Under the pieces are notes generated by a model, which ran no database searches, was not told the DNA's origin, and worked only from the letters and a program-made list of their open reading frames with translations. A stretch of 64,000 nucleotides of DNA from Petrolisthes cinctipes (lineage: Eukaryota; Arthropoda; Malacostraca; Decapoda; Porcellanidae): assembly GCA_033782935.1 (NCBI GenBank), contig JAWQEG010001559.1:1985001-2049000 (forward strand), in the 5' to 3' direction. Made by a program: the position numbers and the translations under genes. Below are positions 1 through 10,877 of the stretch, one piece after another. Each line of letters starts with the position of its first letter. Position 1 is the stretch's first letter.

Positions 1-1741
1 GGGAACAGCATCGAGCTGTCTGCGGTAGGTCTCTCTCTGTCTTGATCTGAGTTTCTTCTCTAAAAACTGCTTGTACTTCACCTCCAGGTTTTCCCGTATA
101 TTTTCCAAAGCAGTGAATATGCTTGATGATATTCTATGCAAAAGGTTAATGGCTTCACTTTCTGCCCGTGGTCTGTATAGCACCAAATAATCCATCTCTC
201 GTATTCCATCCATTAAATTGGGTATATCATAATAGTCAATGGTCTTATGGGATCCTAGAATTGGCTTGCAATACAGATCATCATCATCCTGTACACAATT
301 CCCTATGATGGACGCACTGATATTGTTTCCCTCACATGTACTTGTACAAAACCATGTTCCCTCACACTTCAGGATATCTGGCACACCAAACCTCTCATCT
401 CTTGACCAGTCTTTGTACTTTAATATTTTGGGGTCCACACGCTGCCAATTTATCCAGTAACAAAAATAGGAAAGACATTTTAAAAGTTTCTTTTGTAGTA
501 TGGCAATGGGATGGTTTATGACTTTATATTTGTCCAGACATCTTTTCAGCTTTTCTAATGTATTTTTAGTTGCATCACATACTGAGGGAATATATAAACG
601 GCTGCATTTTTTATCAGAATTCCAAGGTTTATTTATGTTAATGCAACATATACCTGCAATACCAACAACTTCACAACCATCATTGCAACTTTCACAAGTA
701 ATACTGAAACTCTTAAGTCTCTCCTTGGAACTCTGACTATTTTCCTTAACAATTCCAAGTACCGGTACACTACAGTAAGCATTATTAAATGCACTGTCAC
801 AATATTCTCTTTTACTGAGGGCTTCGTCATCATACACACTATTGTTCAATTTTATATTTTTAACACATTCTCCATGACTGCAAACTTCATCGCCATACAC
901 ACTACTGTCCAATTTTTTATTTTTGTCAACTCCAAGTGAAACAGTGAGCAATGAAAGACAGAGGGCATGATGAGCCAACTCTCTTGGTACATGGGATAAG
1001 TTAACTTCCCCATGACTCACTCTATCCCTTACTCTTGGACCTTGAGGGAAGTTCAGCAGGTCGTGAAGGGCCTCGTTCAGCTTCCGTCCTAGGATGCGCA
1101 GGGTCTTGTTATCGTTTCCCAGACATTTTGACTGGTGGCTGTTACTGGTAGTCTGTGATGTATTTGTTTTAACTGGTGATGAAACTTGATTTAGTTTTTT
1201 CGGATGCACTTTATCATGTGGGCAATATAACACTTGTCTTGTTGTTTCTGGATGTGGCTTTATCTTTTGATGTGGTTTAATTTCTGTATCATGAGAAAAG
1301 TCAATTTCTCTTTTCTGTGCTTCGTAAGGAAAATCAATTATTCCAGATTTAGATAATACATCATTATTTCCAGTGTTAGAATGTGGATTAATACCTGCAA
1401 CATCTGATTGAAAAGGTCCTGTGTCATTTGCACTAGTTTTCAGATCCATATTATATAATGGTCTATGATAATTTCTTTCAAGATCTGGACAGGAAGGTTC
1501 TCGAGTGGCATCGAGATTTTGGTGTCCAAGATGTATTGGTAACTCACACTTTTGTGCAAGATATGGTATGGTAGAATTCTCTTGGTGATCAACTTTTGGA
1601 TGAAGGATCTGGTCCAGGGTGGTGTAGAAGGCTGATGTCTGTGCAGTGAGGAGGCGTTGAGGAGTCTGGTTGGCTACTGCAAATAAACACCGCAAGGAAC
1701 ACTCCAACGCCGGGAGTAGTAATGTCATCGCCAAGCCATAC
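1..1741 (-). CDS. ERMARD: ERMARD orthologue, large 3' coding exon (runs off left edge)
   Basis: Reverse-strand frame beginning TAT GGC TTG at 1740 stays open for about 580 codons to position 1. A CAG acceptor lies at 1744-1742, after a T-rich tract. Segments match vertebrate ERMARD in order: a leucine-rich stretch (LLLPALECSLRCLFAVAN), RLLTAQTSAFYTTLDQIL, then LLNFPQGPRVRDRVSHGE, and near the left edge KKLRSRQRETYRR, which in vertebrates directly precedes the membrane segments. ERMARD is an ER membrane protein linked to RNA degradation. R-D-R-V-S-H is an Rx4H motif of the HEPN type. Between the HEPN-like part and the C-terminal helix lies a long Cys-rich, low-similarity insert specific to this copy. 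The first base (G, 1741) completes a codon with AG left by the exon at 10439-10578. The membrane segments and stop would lie outside the window. Confidence 0.85.
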
Positions 1742-1855
1742 CTGTAAAACAAAAACAAAACACCTTTTGAGAAGCCAAGTCATACCTGAAAAAAAAAAAA
1801 TACCATTTGAAAAGCCAAGCCATACCTGAAATATTGAATGAAAAAATAAAAACAT
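1741..1855 (-). repeat. tandem duplicated 3' splice sites, part 2 (adjoining ERMARD exon)
   Basis: On the reverse strand, three consecutive units of roughly 50 bp each carry a T-rich tract, CAG and then GTATGGCTTGGC or GTATGACTTGGC, followed by TTCTCAAA and a variant of TGGTGT. The last unit is the true acceptor and start of the ERMARD exon. The array is interrupted at 1856-6841 by a LINE and continues at 6842-7115. Each CAG|GTATG looks both like a 3' splice site and like a 5' splice site. Confidence 0.8.
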
Positions 1856-1858
1856 CAT

Positions 1859-2060
1859 TTGCGCAGTGGCAGTATCGTAACCAATGAGGTTATCTGAGTG
1901 ACTTATTGCTATTGCGTCTGAGCTACAGACATAAATATACAAAACGGGGAAAAGTTAAGTGCAACATCTTAGGACTATTATTCACATAGCACATCAGTTG
2001 GGATACCTTCTCCTTGAAGGTATTCAAGTCGTACCCCACCTGCAAGCGGTAACCTCGCAG
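1859..2060 (+). ncRNA. U4 snRNA-like head of the CR1/L2-like LINE
   Basis: Starts TTGCGCAGTGGCAGTATCGT, then AACCAATGAGGTTATC and TTATTGC: almost the first 60 nt of U4 snRNA, including the U4 5' stem-loop with its kink-turn (AATGAGG). Downstream is a perfect 8-bp hairpin (ATACCTTC, 2003-2010, with GAAGGTAT, 2016-2023). Then comes GTACCCCACC, which recalls the ACCCCGCC of U4, and a T-rich run. A related arrangement starts the RTE-like LINE at 17281. It is not a functional U4 gene: the rest of U4 is diverged and a LINE follows. Confidence 0.65.
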
Positions 2061-2235
2061 ACACCCAATTTTTTTCAATTTTTCCATACTTTGATTTATT
2101 CATCAGGGTGACACAGACAGGGGTGGCGATATCTGGGTTTTTTAACCCAGGTAGTAGATCTTGTGTTTTTAGTTTTGTAGGTTTTAACAAGAGTGTCCTT
2201 TATTTTTAACTTTATCCTCACTGAACCAAAACAAC

Positions 2236-3488
2236 ATGGCTGCAAATTGTCCAATTTGTTCAAAATGTGTTTCTAAGAAGGGACTTAAGTGTGCAGGGTC
2301 CTATGAGGCCTGGCACCACACCACCTGTGCAGGCGTAGACATACTGGGAATGATTACGCTACTTTAATAAAAATCACATGGTGCTGGCTTCAGGTGGTTC
2401 TGCAGTGAATATCGTGACACCACCACTAAGTCACCTATGGACATTGGTGAACTGAAAAAGACTCTAACGGACGAGATTGTTGAAGGTCTAGCCACCTTGA
2501 ACAGAATACTGACAGCGGAGATTGGATCTCTGACGGCTGCTGTGGAGAATGTTTCTGTGAGACTAACTGATCTTAAGTATAAGTCCTCCAAGCAAGAAGT
2601 TTCTTATGCGAATGTCTTGTGTGAGAATATCGAAAAAAACAAGAGTGAGACATTGAAAGGAACTACAAAGGTTATTGACCAGGGGAAAGCAAAGATAGTC
2701 AGAGACCAGCAGGTCCTTGTTGTTAAGCCAACTAGTGAAACAATGGGTTCTATATCTCCTCATATTAGTAAAAAGATTGAGAATGCGCTCGACTCAGTAC
2801 AGTACCTGTAGACAGCTGGTCCAAGACTCAGTCTGGAAAGCTTGTTGTTAAATTTCCATCACAGTCAGCCAAACCCAAAGCCAGTGAAGTTATAAAGTCG
2901 TCACTCCGTACTACAGATGGTTACAGTGTAGCGGAGCCAAAATATATATTCCCAAAAATGACCTTAACTGGAATTTCACATATAATGAATGATGATGACA
3001 TAATCCCTAGTATCTCTAACAAGAACCCAAGGATCAAGACCTTAGTTGATGATGGCCATAATTTGAAATTGTTATTCACCAATGAAAAAAATGGGAATAA
3101 AATGGCAGTCATAAAAATTTCTCCTGAGATCCGTACAGCTATTGAACAAGAGCATAACTATGTCTACGTTGGACTAACTAGATGCCGTGTCTATGACAGA
3201 TTTTGGGTTAATCAATGTCATCATTGTCAGGGATATGGACACAAAGCAGAAATCTGCAATAAGAAACTAGAGAGTCCCAAGTGTGTATTCTGTGCTGGTG
3301 ACCATTTATCTGTTGCTTGTCCAGATAAGAACAAACCAAAGTGTGTGAACTGCTCTGCCCAGAGACATGAACCTCCGTTGTCTGCTGAGCGAGTTGCTCA
3401 TTTTGCATCTAGTAAACAATGTCCTGTCATGACTGCCCAGAGGAAGAGGATAATTGAAAACACTAACTTCACCAAGTCAAAAAACTAA
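2236..3488 (+). pseudogene. LINE ORF1: PHD finger, coiled coil and zinc knuckles (broken)
   Basis: ATG at 2236 begins MAANCPICSKCVSKKGLKC, followed by WHHTTCAGVD and, further on, GFRWFCSEYRD: a PHD-type zinc finger as in CR1-group ORF1 proteins. Two consecutive in-frame TAA codons at about 2363-2368 interrupt it, then the same frame resumes to a frameshift near 2800. The last part (from about 2958) carries CCHC-type knuckles: CHHCQGYGHKAEIC, CVFCAGDHLSVAC and CVNC. The protein would bind the LINE RNA in an RNP. The break points make this copy non-functional. It ends 20-60 bp before the endonuclease frame. Confidence 0.75.
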
Positions 3489-6400
3489 CAAAATCTCCAC
3501 TAGGCCAAGTAAGAATAGGATTACTGAATATCCGTTCCATTCATAATAAGATGGAGCATGTAAATGAAACCCTAAAAAAAGGTAATCTTGATATTTTGTG
3601 TTTGACAGAGACTTGGCTGTATGAGTCTGATATGGGCATCGTTCGCAGTGCCGTGCCTAAATCCTATTCAATAATCAGTGTGCCTAGGTCTGATACAGAT
3701 CAACCAGGTGTAGGTGTAGCACTCATTTATTCTCTTGCTCTCTCTGGGGTCTCTCACTGCAACCATAACTTGGCTCCAGCTTCTTTTGAATGGTTGGAAG
3801 TAGTATTAAACCATCATCATCAGACTTTTAGAATAGCAGTTGTATACCGGCCAGGTCATCACGGCACAGATAGAGGCTTCATGGAAGAATTTGGTCAGTT
3901 CTTGGAAGCATTCACTGTTAAGTCAGGAGGGCTGCTTATATGTGGTGATTTTAATTACTGGTTAGACAATCCAACTTTGAAGCCTTTTTCCTCTGAATTT
4001 CTTGACCTTATCAACCAGAACAACTTAACTAACCATGTATTCCAATCAACTCACATCGGTGGACATATTCTGGACTTGATGCTGTTCCTTGTTGACTGCA
4101 ATCATGTGTCAAGTGTTGAAGTTGACCAAATTGATTCCACAGTGGCAGACCATGCTTTGATTACTTTCTATATTAATTTACCTAAGGCTTCTTTATATAA
4201 GGACATTACCTTTCGTAGTTATAAAAGCTATGATAAAGAAAGAATCTGCCATGGCACTGACCAGTCTTTGGAAGGCACTGATTACGCGACTCTTTCCTCT
4301 GAAGAATTGATAACCACACACAAGACAGTCCTTCAGAATGTCCTAGATCACCATTGTCCTGAGATAGTGAAGACTATAACTGTGTGGGAAGTTTCACCAT
4401 GGTACACCCCTTCAATCAACCTTCCTCGCAGGGAGCGTAGGCAAGCAGAGTGTAGATGGCGTTCTTTACGGACCGACGAATCTCGGTGGCAATTCTTGTC
4501 TGCAAGAAAAGCTGTGATTCGTGAAGTAAAAAGAAAAAAGATCCAGTATATGCAGAATAAGGTTGAAGCTTGCGGGTCTGATCAAAAGAAGCTTACTGAA
4601 GTTGCTGCTGGAGTTATATGTCGGAGGAACATTGCTTCATATCCTGCTTCAGTACCTGGTCAGGAATTGGCTTTAAAATTCTCTACTTTCTTCACAAACA
4701 AGATAACAAGCATTAGGAACATGCTCGGCAGCACATTAATTGATACTGAGTTTTCTGTGAATTTTCAATTTCGACCAACAGTGGATTGCATCTTATCATC
4801 ATTCCGTCCCATAGACACAACCAAAGTCATTGACTATATCAAAGATATGAATAAAACATATTGCAAACTAGATCCTGTTGACATATCTAAGGTACCATTT
4901 ATGTATTTCCATGTTACTGATCTCCTCTGTAAAATCATAAACAAGTGTTTCATGGTGGGAAATTTTCCTCAATCTGAGAAGAAAGCCTTGGTGCTGCCTC
5001 TTTTAAAGAAACCTGGACTTGATGCTGAAAACATATCTAATTACCGACCAGTATCGAACTTATCCTTCCTCTCAAAATTAATTGAACTTGCAGTGCTTGG
5101 ACAATTGCTGCTATTGCTTAAGCAAAAGAATGTGGTCCCTTCTGTCCAGTCTGCATATAGAAGTTACCATTCCACTGAGATCTCCTTATGTAAAGTACAG
5201 TCGGCAGCATAAGTTGGCTTCATTTCCACCTACGTATGTATTAGCTGTAGTGATGTTGTAATATAATTTTAATGCAGAGATGACAGATATAGTTCTCATA
5301 TGGTAAATTACGTATGTTGTTGGAATATAAAATGGTTCAGAATGCAACTATCTGGTCATATTAGCAATATTAATTACATGAGATGGATGCGAATTTATGC
5401 TGCCAACTGTACATAATGATTTAGTTGTGAACACCTGCTTTGGGATGACATCCCTGCTGGTTTTGCTGGATCTATCTGCTGCCTTTGATACTGTGGATCA
5501 CAATTTGCTGATAGAAAACTTGTACTGCTACTGTGTCCGCAATGGAGCACTCTTACTTCTCAAGTCATATCTGTCGGACAGATCTCAAAGAGTTGTGGTA
5601 GGCAATACCATCTCTGACCCTTTGTTGTGTGGAGTTCCTCAGGGATCGGTCCTGGGACCTGTCCTGTTTACAGTTTACACAAGTAGTTTGTCATTTTTGC
5701 TTGATGCTCATGGAGTTGCTCATCATCTCTACGCTGATGACACTCAGCTGTATGTCAAGATAGAAAATATAAATGAAACCAAGATGCAAATGGAATCCCT
5801 GTTGTTGGATGTCAATCTATGGATGTTAAAGCGGAAACTGAAACTGAAAGATAACAAGACTGAAATCATCATTATCCGTGGTAACAGAAGGATAAACTAT
5901 CTTGAAAATGATCTGTCGTTGAACATTGGAGGCCATCAGCTCGACTCAGTATCCACTGTGCGAAACCTCGGAGTGCACTTCAATTCTAAACTGAATTATG
6001 AGGAAAATATTAAACAGGTCGTCAAGGTCTGCAACTTTCATATCAGGAACTTGTATTCTGTAAGGCGGTTTCTCAACAAGCGATGTCTCCTATCATTAAT
6101 TCATTCAGCCATTTTGTCTCGTGTTGATTACTGTAATGTCTTGTGGGTTGGTCTTCCTAATTATCTGCTAAAAAAAGTCCAGACCATTCTAAATAGAACA
6201 GCAAGACTAATATTTAATTTACCACCTGGAACCCCCACTACTCCGTACTTGATAGAGCTGCACTGGTTACCTATCAAAGCCAGAATTGAGTTTAAACTCT
6301 GCCTTCTTATATTCAAAGCACTCAAATTTGGTGAACCGGATTATCTTGCTGATCTTCTGAGAAGTCCTGCAGCTCATTCTGGTGCAATTCGGAGAAGTAA

Positions 6401-6620
6401 TGACGATGCATTACGTCTGGAGGAGCCAGTAGCTGTTCATCAGTCTTCCTTCGCTAATAGATCTTTTTCGCATGTGGCTCCTGAACTGTATAATAAATTA
6501 CCATTGTCAATGCGACAGTTTGATTCTGTGGAGCTCTTCAAGAAACAACTCAAGACCCAACTTTTTACCAAAAGCTATGATCTTGTGAGGGGTTCAGTGA
6601 CAGAAATTTATCAATTATAA
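3485..6620 (+). pseudogene. LINE ORF2: APE endonuclease and reverse transcriptase (split by a MITE)
   Basis: The frame is open from about 3485. The APE motif I (LLNIRSIHNK) lies upstream of the first ATG at 3551, so translation must start upstream, probably by overlap with ORF1. APE motifs follow: LCLTETWL, LICGDFNYWL and DHALI. The RT domain runs from PLLKKPGLD and NYRPVSNLSFLSKLIE (about 5000) through LLDLSAAFDTVDH, GVPQGSVLGP and HHLYADDTQLYV to the C-terminal region ending at 6620. A TA-flanked MITE (5197-5410) splits the RT between LCKVQ and NDLVV. Without it the two halves make a normal CR1-group RT. It cleaves target DNA and copies its own RNA by target-primed reverse transcription. 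Confidence 0.85.
5197..5410. mobile_element. TA-flanked MITE (Tc1/mariner type) inside LINE RT
   Basis: Terminal inverted repeats CAGTCGGCAGCATAAGTTGG (left) and its near complement CAGTTGGCAGCATAAATTCG (right), flanked by TA on both sides. The host ORF2 resumes exactly after the right end. It is AT-rich with no coding capacity. Confidence 0.75.
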
Positions 6621-6841
6621 TCAGTATTAATCATGTCTAATTTTTACGTATTTTTATTGACAGTGAAATATTTGCACATTTTTTTTTAACTAGGGCTAAG
6701 GACCCTGTTTTGATTAGTATCTTGGCAATTTTCTGCTTTTATTAAATTGAAGACTCGAGCGCCATTGCATTCCAGCTAATTAGAAGATCTGGCACTTCTG
6801 ACAAACAAATAACCAGACTATTATTATGATTTATTATTATT

Positions 6842-7115
6842 ATTTGAGAAACCAAGTCATACTTTAAAAAAAATATAAAAAAATATTGTGAAGCCAAGCC
6901 ATACCTGCAAAAAATATAACACCATTTGATAAAAATAATTTCCTGGTCCAGAGCCGGTAGTACAGTAGTAGTGTCATTGCCAAGCCATACCTGCATTAAA
7001 AAAATAGCATTTAAATAGCCAAGCCATACCTGCATTTAAAAAAAAATAAACACCATTTGAGAAGCCAAGCTATACCTGCATTAAAAAGAATGACACCATT
7101 TGAGAAGAAGAATTT
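6842..7115 (-). repeat. tandem duplicated 3' splice sites, part 1
   Basis: Five further units of the array next to the ERMARD exon. GTATGGCTTGGC cores on the reverse strand lie near 7012-7033, 6983-6997 and 6891-6907; diverged cores (GTATAGCTTGGC and TATGACTTGG) lie near 7067-7077 and 6852-6862. The unit at about 6950-7000 also copies about 40 bp of the true exon start (GGCAATGACACTACTACT against GGCGATGACATTACTACT). The array therefore arose by duplication of the intron-exon junction. The LINE at 1859-6841 is inserted in the phrase CACCATT|TGAGAA of one unit. Confidence 0.8.
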
Positions 7116-7129
7116 CCTGGTCAGAATTA

Positions 7130-7425
7130 CATTTGGCCCCCGGATTTTATATGATAGGTTTGGTTTGTTTGTTTGTCTGGAAGTCATCAAGCTTGTACAA
7201 AAAGTTATGTGTGAATTTGAGGGGATTGATTGGTCTGTTTGTTTATCAGGCTTTTCCAAAAAGATATGTGTGGATTTTATGTGACAGGTTTGGTTTGTTT
7301 GTTTGTGTCACCAAGCTTGTACAAAAAGTTACGTGTGGATTTTATGTGATTGGTTTGGTTTGTTGTTTGTCTGTAAGTCATCAAGCTTGTACAAAATGTT
7401 GTGTGGAATTTTATGTTCTTTTTAC
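7130..7425. repeat. tandem repeat, about 80-90 bp unit, four copies
   Basis: Four imperfect units each contain GGTTTGGTTTGTTTG, then AAGTCATCAAGCTTGTACA or a variant, then GTTATGTGTGGATTTTATG. The open frames crossing it are repeat artefacts. From 7425 to about 7800 I see only AT-rich non-coding sequence. Confidence 0.75.
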
Positions 7426-7799
7426 CAATGGTGGGATCATAACTGGCAACAAGTGATTAGATTTGGAGAGAGGTCCAGACCTGAATTTGGACCCAGATTT
7501 TATTTTAATCTTTTATTCTTTTTTACTCTACCTTACAATATCAGCTGACTTTTGCCTTAGGCTTTCACATCATTTGTAATCAATATTGCTTGATTCATTG
7601 AGGTAAAAATAAAAAAATTAATTAATTAATAATGCTCCTTGCAATTTGTCTATGAATTCTACTTTACTACCCACATTTGTTAGATATTGTTGTTGTCTAT
7701 AAAATGGGAATATCTTCCTATCTTCAAATTGTATTGATATGTCTAAAGTTATAAATGTAATGTGGCTCATATGCTATATTTCTGCCAACACATGGTTTT

Positions 7800-7921
7800 T
7801 TGTTCTGACAGAGGGCCGTATACAAGAACACTGATGGTGTTGACGATGGCGTGGTTCCGGTACAACAACTCCAAGAACAAGCAATAGAGTCATCGTACGA
7901 GCACCATGCCTTCTTCATTCT
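7800..7921. mobile_element. palindromic MITE family B, copy 1
   Basis: An imperfect foldback: GGGCCGTATACAAGAACA and GTGTTGACGATGGCG on the left pair with GAGCACCATG and TTCTTGCATACAGACC on the right. Other copies are at 22115-22262, 59245-59335, 60283-60420, 61103-61245 and 62570-62800. Confidence 0.6.
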
Positions 7922-8139
7922 TGCATACAGACCATAATCATGTATGTGTAATGAAGATCAAATAACAGTGCAAGAGCTGGAAACATAGTTAACAAATGGT
8001 GTGGAGATGGAGTTTATGATAACAATGAACTTCTGGTGCAGACAGAGGGTTGGTATTATTAAACTTTCTCTTCGACGAATAAAACTATTCATGTTGCAAT
8101 TCCTATTCTTTTGCAATACAGAAGATTAATAATACTAGC

Positions 8140-8240
8140 CAGAGTGTTGTTTCTAGCAAACATCTTTAAGCACAAGATGATTCACAGGTATACTTGGAGA
8201 AGGAAAGATAAAAGGCAAGAACAAATGAGTCTGATGAGAT
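8140..8240 (+). pseudogene. RTE-like LINE endonuclease fragment
   Basis: About 100 bp encoding LANIFKHKMIHRYTWRRKDK, matching the endonuclease of the RTE-like LINE at 17.3-21.9 kb (FEHKMIHRYTWKRRD). It is a short isolated relic. It is followed at 8246-8305 by a half copy of MITE family A. Confidence 0.6.
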
Positions 8241-8439
8241 GTTAAGAGGGATATACACTTTTGGTACATTGGAATGCCCTGATTCCTCCAAAGTATACTG
8301 TCACGTATACATACGTGTAGCCTCAAATTCCCTTAGTTACCCCTCCAGTCTATAGGCCTAGGCACTGTTTTCCCTCAAACCATTCCTTAATATTTATATT
8401 ATGTTGTATGTTATATTATACTGTATTACCAAGTTCTCA

Positions 8440-8640
8440 TTGTAGATACCTGTCCAGGATGCAACATAGCACCTCATTCTATTAAACACATTATGGAAGA
8501 CTGCAATACACACAACCACACTCGCCAACAACACAACATACACTCTCTGAGGGCATTGTGGGAGAGCCCGGTTCAGGCCATGGCCTTCCTCAGGAGCTCG
8601 GGGCTGTTCGGCAAGACAGCTTGAGGAACTTCAACAACAA
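8440..8640 (+). mobile_element. 5'-truncated copy of the 2A-containing LINE (3' end only)
   Basis: About 200 bp nearly identical to 14870-15085, the 3' terminus of the LINE at 11.2 kb. Both share GATACCTGTCCAGGATG, ACACTCTCTGAGGGCA and GCTCGGGGCTGTTCGGC and end GGAACTTCAACAACAACAAC. The extreme 5' truncation is typical of target-primed insertion. From 8640 to about 9410 there is no gene-like feature, only AT-rich sequence and a short CT run. Confidence 0.8.
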
Positions 8641-9412
8641 CAACCAAGTTGTATTGTATTTAGGTTGGATATTTAGATAATAAGGAATAATGTATTATCA
8701 TCTGTTCTCCATGTTATTGGGAATAATTACCTATTAGTAGGTCAAGAATTGTACCATTGGTAACTTAGGCCTTAGGCTTCCTGCCAGCCAAACTAATCAA
8801 AAACCACATACTACAATTATTAATTATTAACCCTCTGTATTTCTTAGTATGTAAAATGTATTCAAACTTATTCCTGTTACCTTATGTAAACTCACACCCA
8901 ACCTTGAATCATTAATACTCGAAAATTAGTCATGAATTACGATGCTTTATTTTATCGACTGGCCTTGGCTAGGTCGCTTGGCTTGACCTAGGGTAGGGCA
9001 AAGGTCAAGAGAGTTTTCCTCTCTCTCTCTTACCAGCGCTCATCGTGGTCGGACGTGGGAGCCTTTCCTCTTCACTTCCAGGGAAATATCTGACCATGTG
9101 ATTTTGTAGTTGTGATTGTAGAAGGGTAGGAGTGTTTGTATATTATTTGTGGAATGTTGTGATTAATGTTAAGTAACCTTATTCATTATATAGAAAAACT
9201 TAACAGTGTTTTATGTCCACTTTTAACTCCTACCTAGTCCCACTCAGTCACTTACTTTAAAGTAACCTAACCTAAGCTACCATCATTCATATTCAGAGAT
9301 AAATATATCAGTGTTGTGGGCTACCTCTTGATATCAGGGAAGTCATTTTAGGTGGAGAAGGGGGTGGTTGGGAAAGGTCTGCTACTCGAACACACATACT
9401 GATAAATCTCTT

Positions 9413-9557
9413 AACTTAGAGGGGGGTTAGACTACAACAATACCAGGAAACAGATTTAGATTAACAATAATAATGGTGTCCTGATGTTTGCATGAGTATG
9501 GAGGAATCAGGGGCTCTAGATTTACCACAAACAAGACTGTACTATACACCCCCTTAA
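9413..9557. mobile_element. TTAA-flanked MITE family A, copy
   Basis: Contains CCAGGAAACAGA and GGAGGAATCAGGGGC and ends CCCCCTTAA. This is the signature of the TTAA MITE family abundant at 59.8-63.4 kb. It directly adjoins an RT fragment on the right. Confidence 0.5.
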
Positions 9558-9745
9558 GAGAGACCTTTGAAATGAGTGTTAGGTTGAGACAGGGACATGT
9601 TATGCCACCAAGCCTGTTCAATGTATATGTGGATGACTACATAAGTGAGATGAAGGTGAGAGTCGGTGGCCTGGGTGTAAGAATGAATGAGGCTGAAAAT
9701 AGTAAAATGGTCCCGAGTAGCAAGCCTGTTTGTGGATGACACATA
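9558..9745 (+). pseudogene. RTE-like reverse transcriptase fragment
   Basis: Encodes MSVRLRQGHVMPPSLFNVYV then DDYISEMKVRVGGLGVRMN, the RT palm region of the RTE-like LINE (there LRQGCVMSPWLFNIYMDD). A frameshift precedes LFVDD. It is truncated on both sides. Confidence 0.65.
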
Positions 9746-10099
9746 ATAAGCGCCCTAACAGCGAGGTCATGTGGCACCCAAGGAAGGAGGTGATTAAGAG
9801 GTGGGACCGTAAGCACAAAAGGTAACACAAAAAAATGGAACAGTTGGAGAAGTGAAAGCCCTTTTAGTGTGCTGTTTTTGAGAGAACAGAATAGGAAGCA
9901 ATTGACTTCGTAACACCCTATAGGATAAGAGGTTGCAGGTGGTCGGGAACTGGTTGTAAGGGCAGGCCGACTGGGGCTTTGGGGTTTGCAACACCAATAT
10001 TACTTTAAAAATATAAAGCATGATTATCCCTCCACTTGTATAATTCTTTATTACAGTTCTGAACATATTTCCCATTCTATTCCAAAGTAAGATGCAGCA

Positions 10100-10438
10100 T
10101 TCCTGATTTAGCACTATCCTTTTAACACAGGCCAGTAAATCATTTAGTCTGTATGGTAATGAATAACAGAAGCCTGGGAAAACATTTAGTGGTCTTCATT
10201 GAGGGACTGAGTGTAAAATGAAATGGTGGGTACAAGTATTACAGGAATTTATTCATTAAACATATAGAGGGTCTACTGTATCCTTTTAACACAGGATCAG
10301 TAAATCACTAGGTCTGTATGGTAATGAATAACTGAAGCCTTGGAAAAAATTTGGTGGTCATCAAAGAATGTAAAATGAAGTGTTGGATACAAGTATTAAT
10401 TAATTATATATCAAGAGTCTATAGTAATGTATAATTAC
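10100..10438. repeat. direct duplication of an unclassified repeat (family D)
   Basis: Two tandem copies of about 165 bp: TATCCTTTTAACACAGG, then TCTGTATGGTAATGAATAAC, then GTAAAATGAA and a GAGGGTCTACTGTA end. Related inverted copies are at 22425-22565 and 59170-59240. It lies just downstream (in gene sense) of the ERMARD exon donor. No coding capacity. Confidence 0.6.
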
Positions 10439-10578
10439 CTGTCAGTCTCCATCAGTTGAAAGACTCTGATCCAGACTGGTACCATGACTGTAGGCACTAC
10501 AGGGGAGGTAGTTGCTATCTCCTCACCACATTCTCTTGTCACATTCACACCTTCAAAGACTTGCCCAGCAAACACCCT
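10439..10578 (-). CDS. ERMARD: ERMARD orthologue, internal exon
   Basis: A 140-bp exon on the reverse strand. The acceptor is TGAATTTCAG ending at 10579 and the donor is CAG|GTAATTAT starting at 10438. Frame 1 is open throughout: it starts RVFAGQVFEGVN and ends VWIRVFQLMETD plus two bases. The content corresponds to the vertebrate ERMARD segment joining the DUF4209-like region to the leucine-rich helical region. The upstream exon (33000-33266) ends in phase 0 and this one starts in phase 0. It ends with two bases, and the downstream exon supplies the third. The flanking introns are about 22.4 kb and 8.7 kb, both full of mobile DNA. No retrotransposed look: splice sites are intact and no stops occur. 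Confidence 0.85.
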
Positions 10579-10610
10579 CTGAAATTCATAAACAGAGTTA
10601 GTACATTTTA

Positions 10611-10795
10611 TTAATTGGGTACTGTACTGTAGTATACTTTTGGTACATTGGAGTGCCTTGCTTCCTCTAAAGTACAGTACAGTATATCAAGAAATAGGAC
10701 CAGATTAAGAAAAATAATGGTGGCATGTTTGTTGCTTGGAAAAGTTGTGAGGAATTAGTTGCCACAGATTTGTCAACCCTCTATTATCCCCTTAG
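10611..10795. mobile_element. TTAA MITE family A, copy near ERMARD exon
   Basis: TTAA at 10611, ACTTTTGGTACATTGGAGTG, CTTCCTCTAAAGTA and a degenerate right end TATCCCCTTAG. It sits about 30 bp upstream of the ERMARD exon acceptor. Confidence 0.6.
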
Positions 10796-10877
10796 CACTC
10801 TATCCATGGGCATATTTGAGCTACATGAATAAATTATACATAATATTGAAGTACAAACCTTTAGCTGTCCCCTGATG

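Larger units (their letters stand above)
1859..6841 (+). mobile_element. CR1/L2-like LINE, near full length, with U4-like 5' end
   Basis: Non-LTR retrotransposon of about 5 kb. It has a 5' UTR starting with a U4-snRNA-like sequence, ORF1 (PHD finger plus zinc knuckles), ORF2 (APE endonuclease, reverse transcriptase with YADD) and an ATT-repeat tail ending at 6841. Its flanks are two halves of one splice-site repeat unit, which fixes both ends to within a few bases. That places the U4-like bases at the true 5' terminus of the insertion. A 214-bp MITE sits in the RT. Stops and a frameshift in ORF1 show an inactive copy. It lies antisense to ERMARD in its 8.7-kb intron. Clade (CR1/L2/Daphne group) is inferred from ORF1 architecture and RT style. 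Confidence 0.85.
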
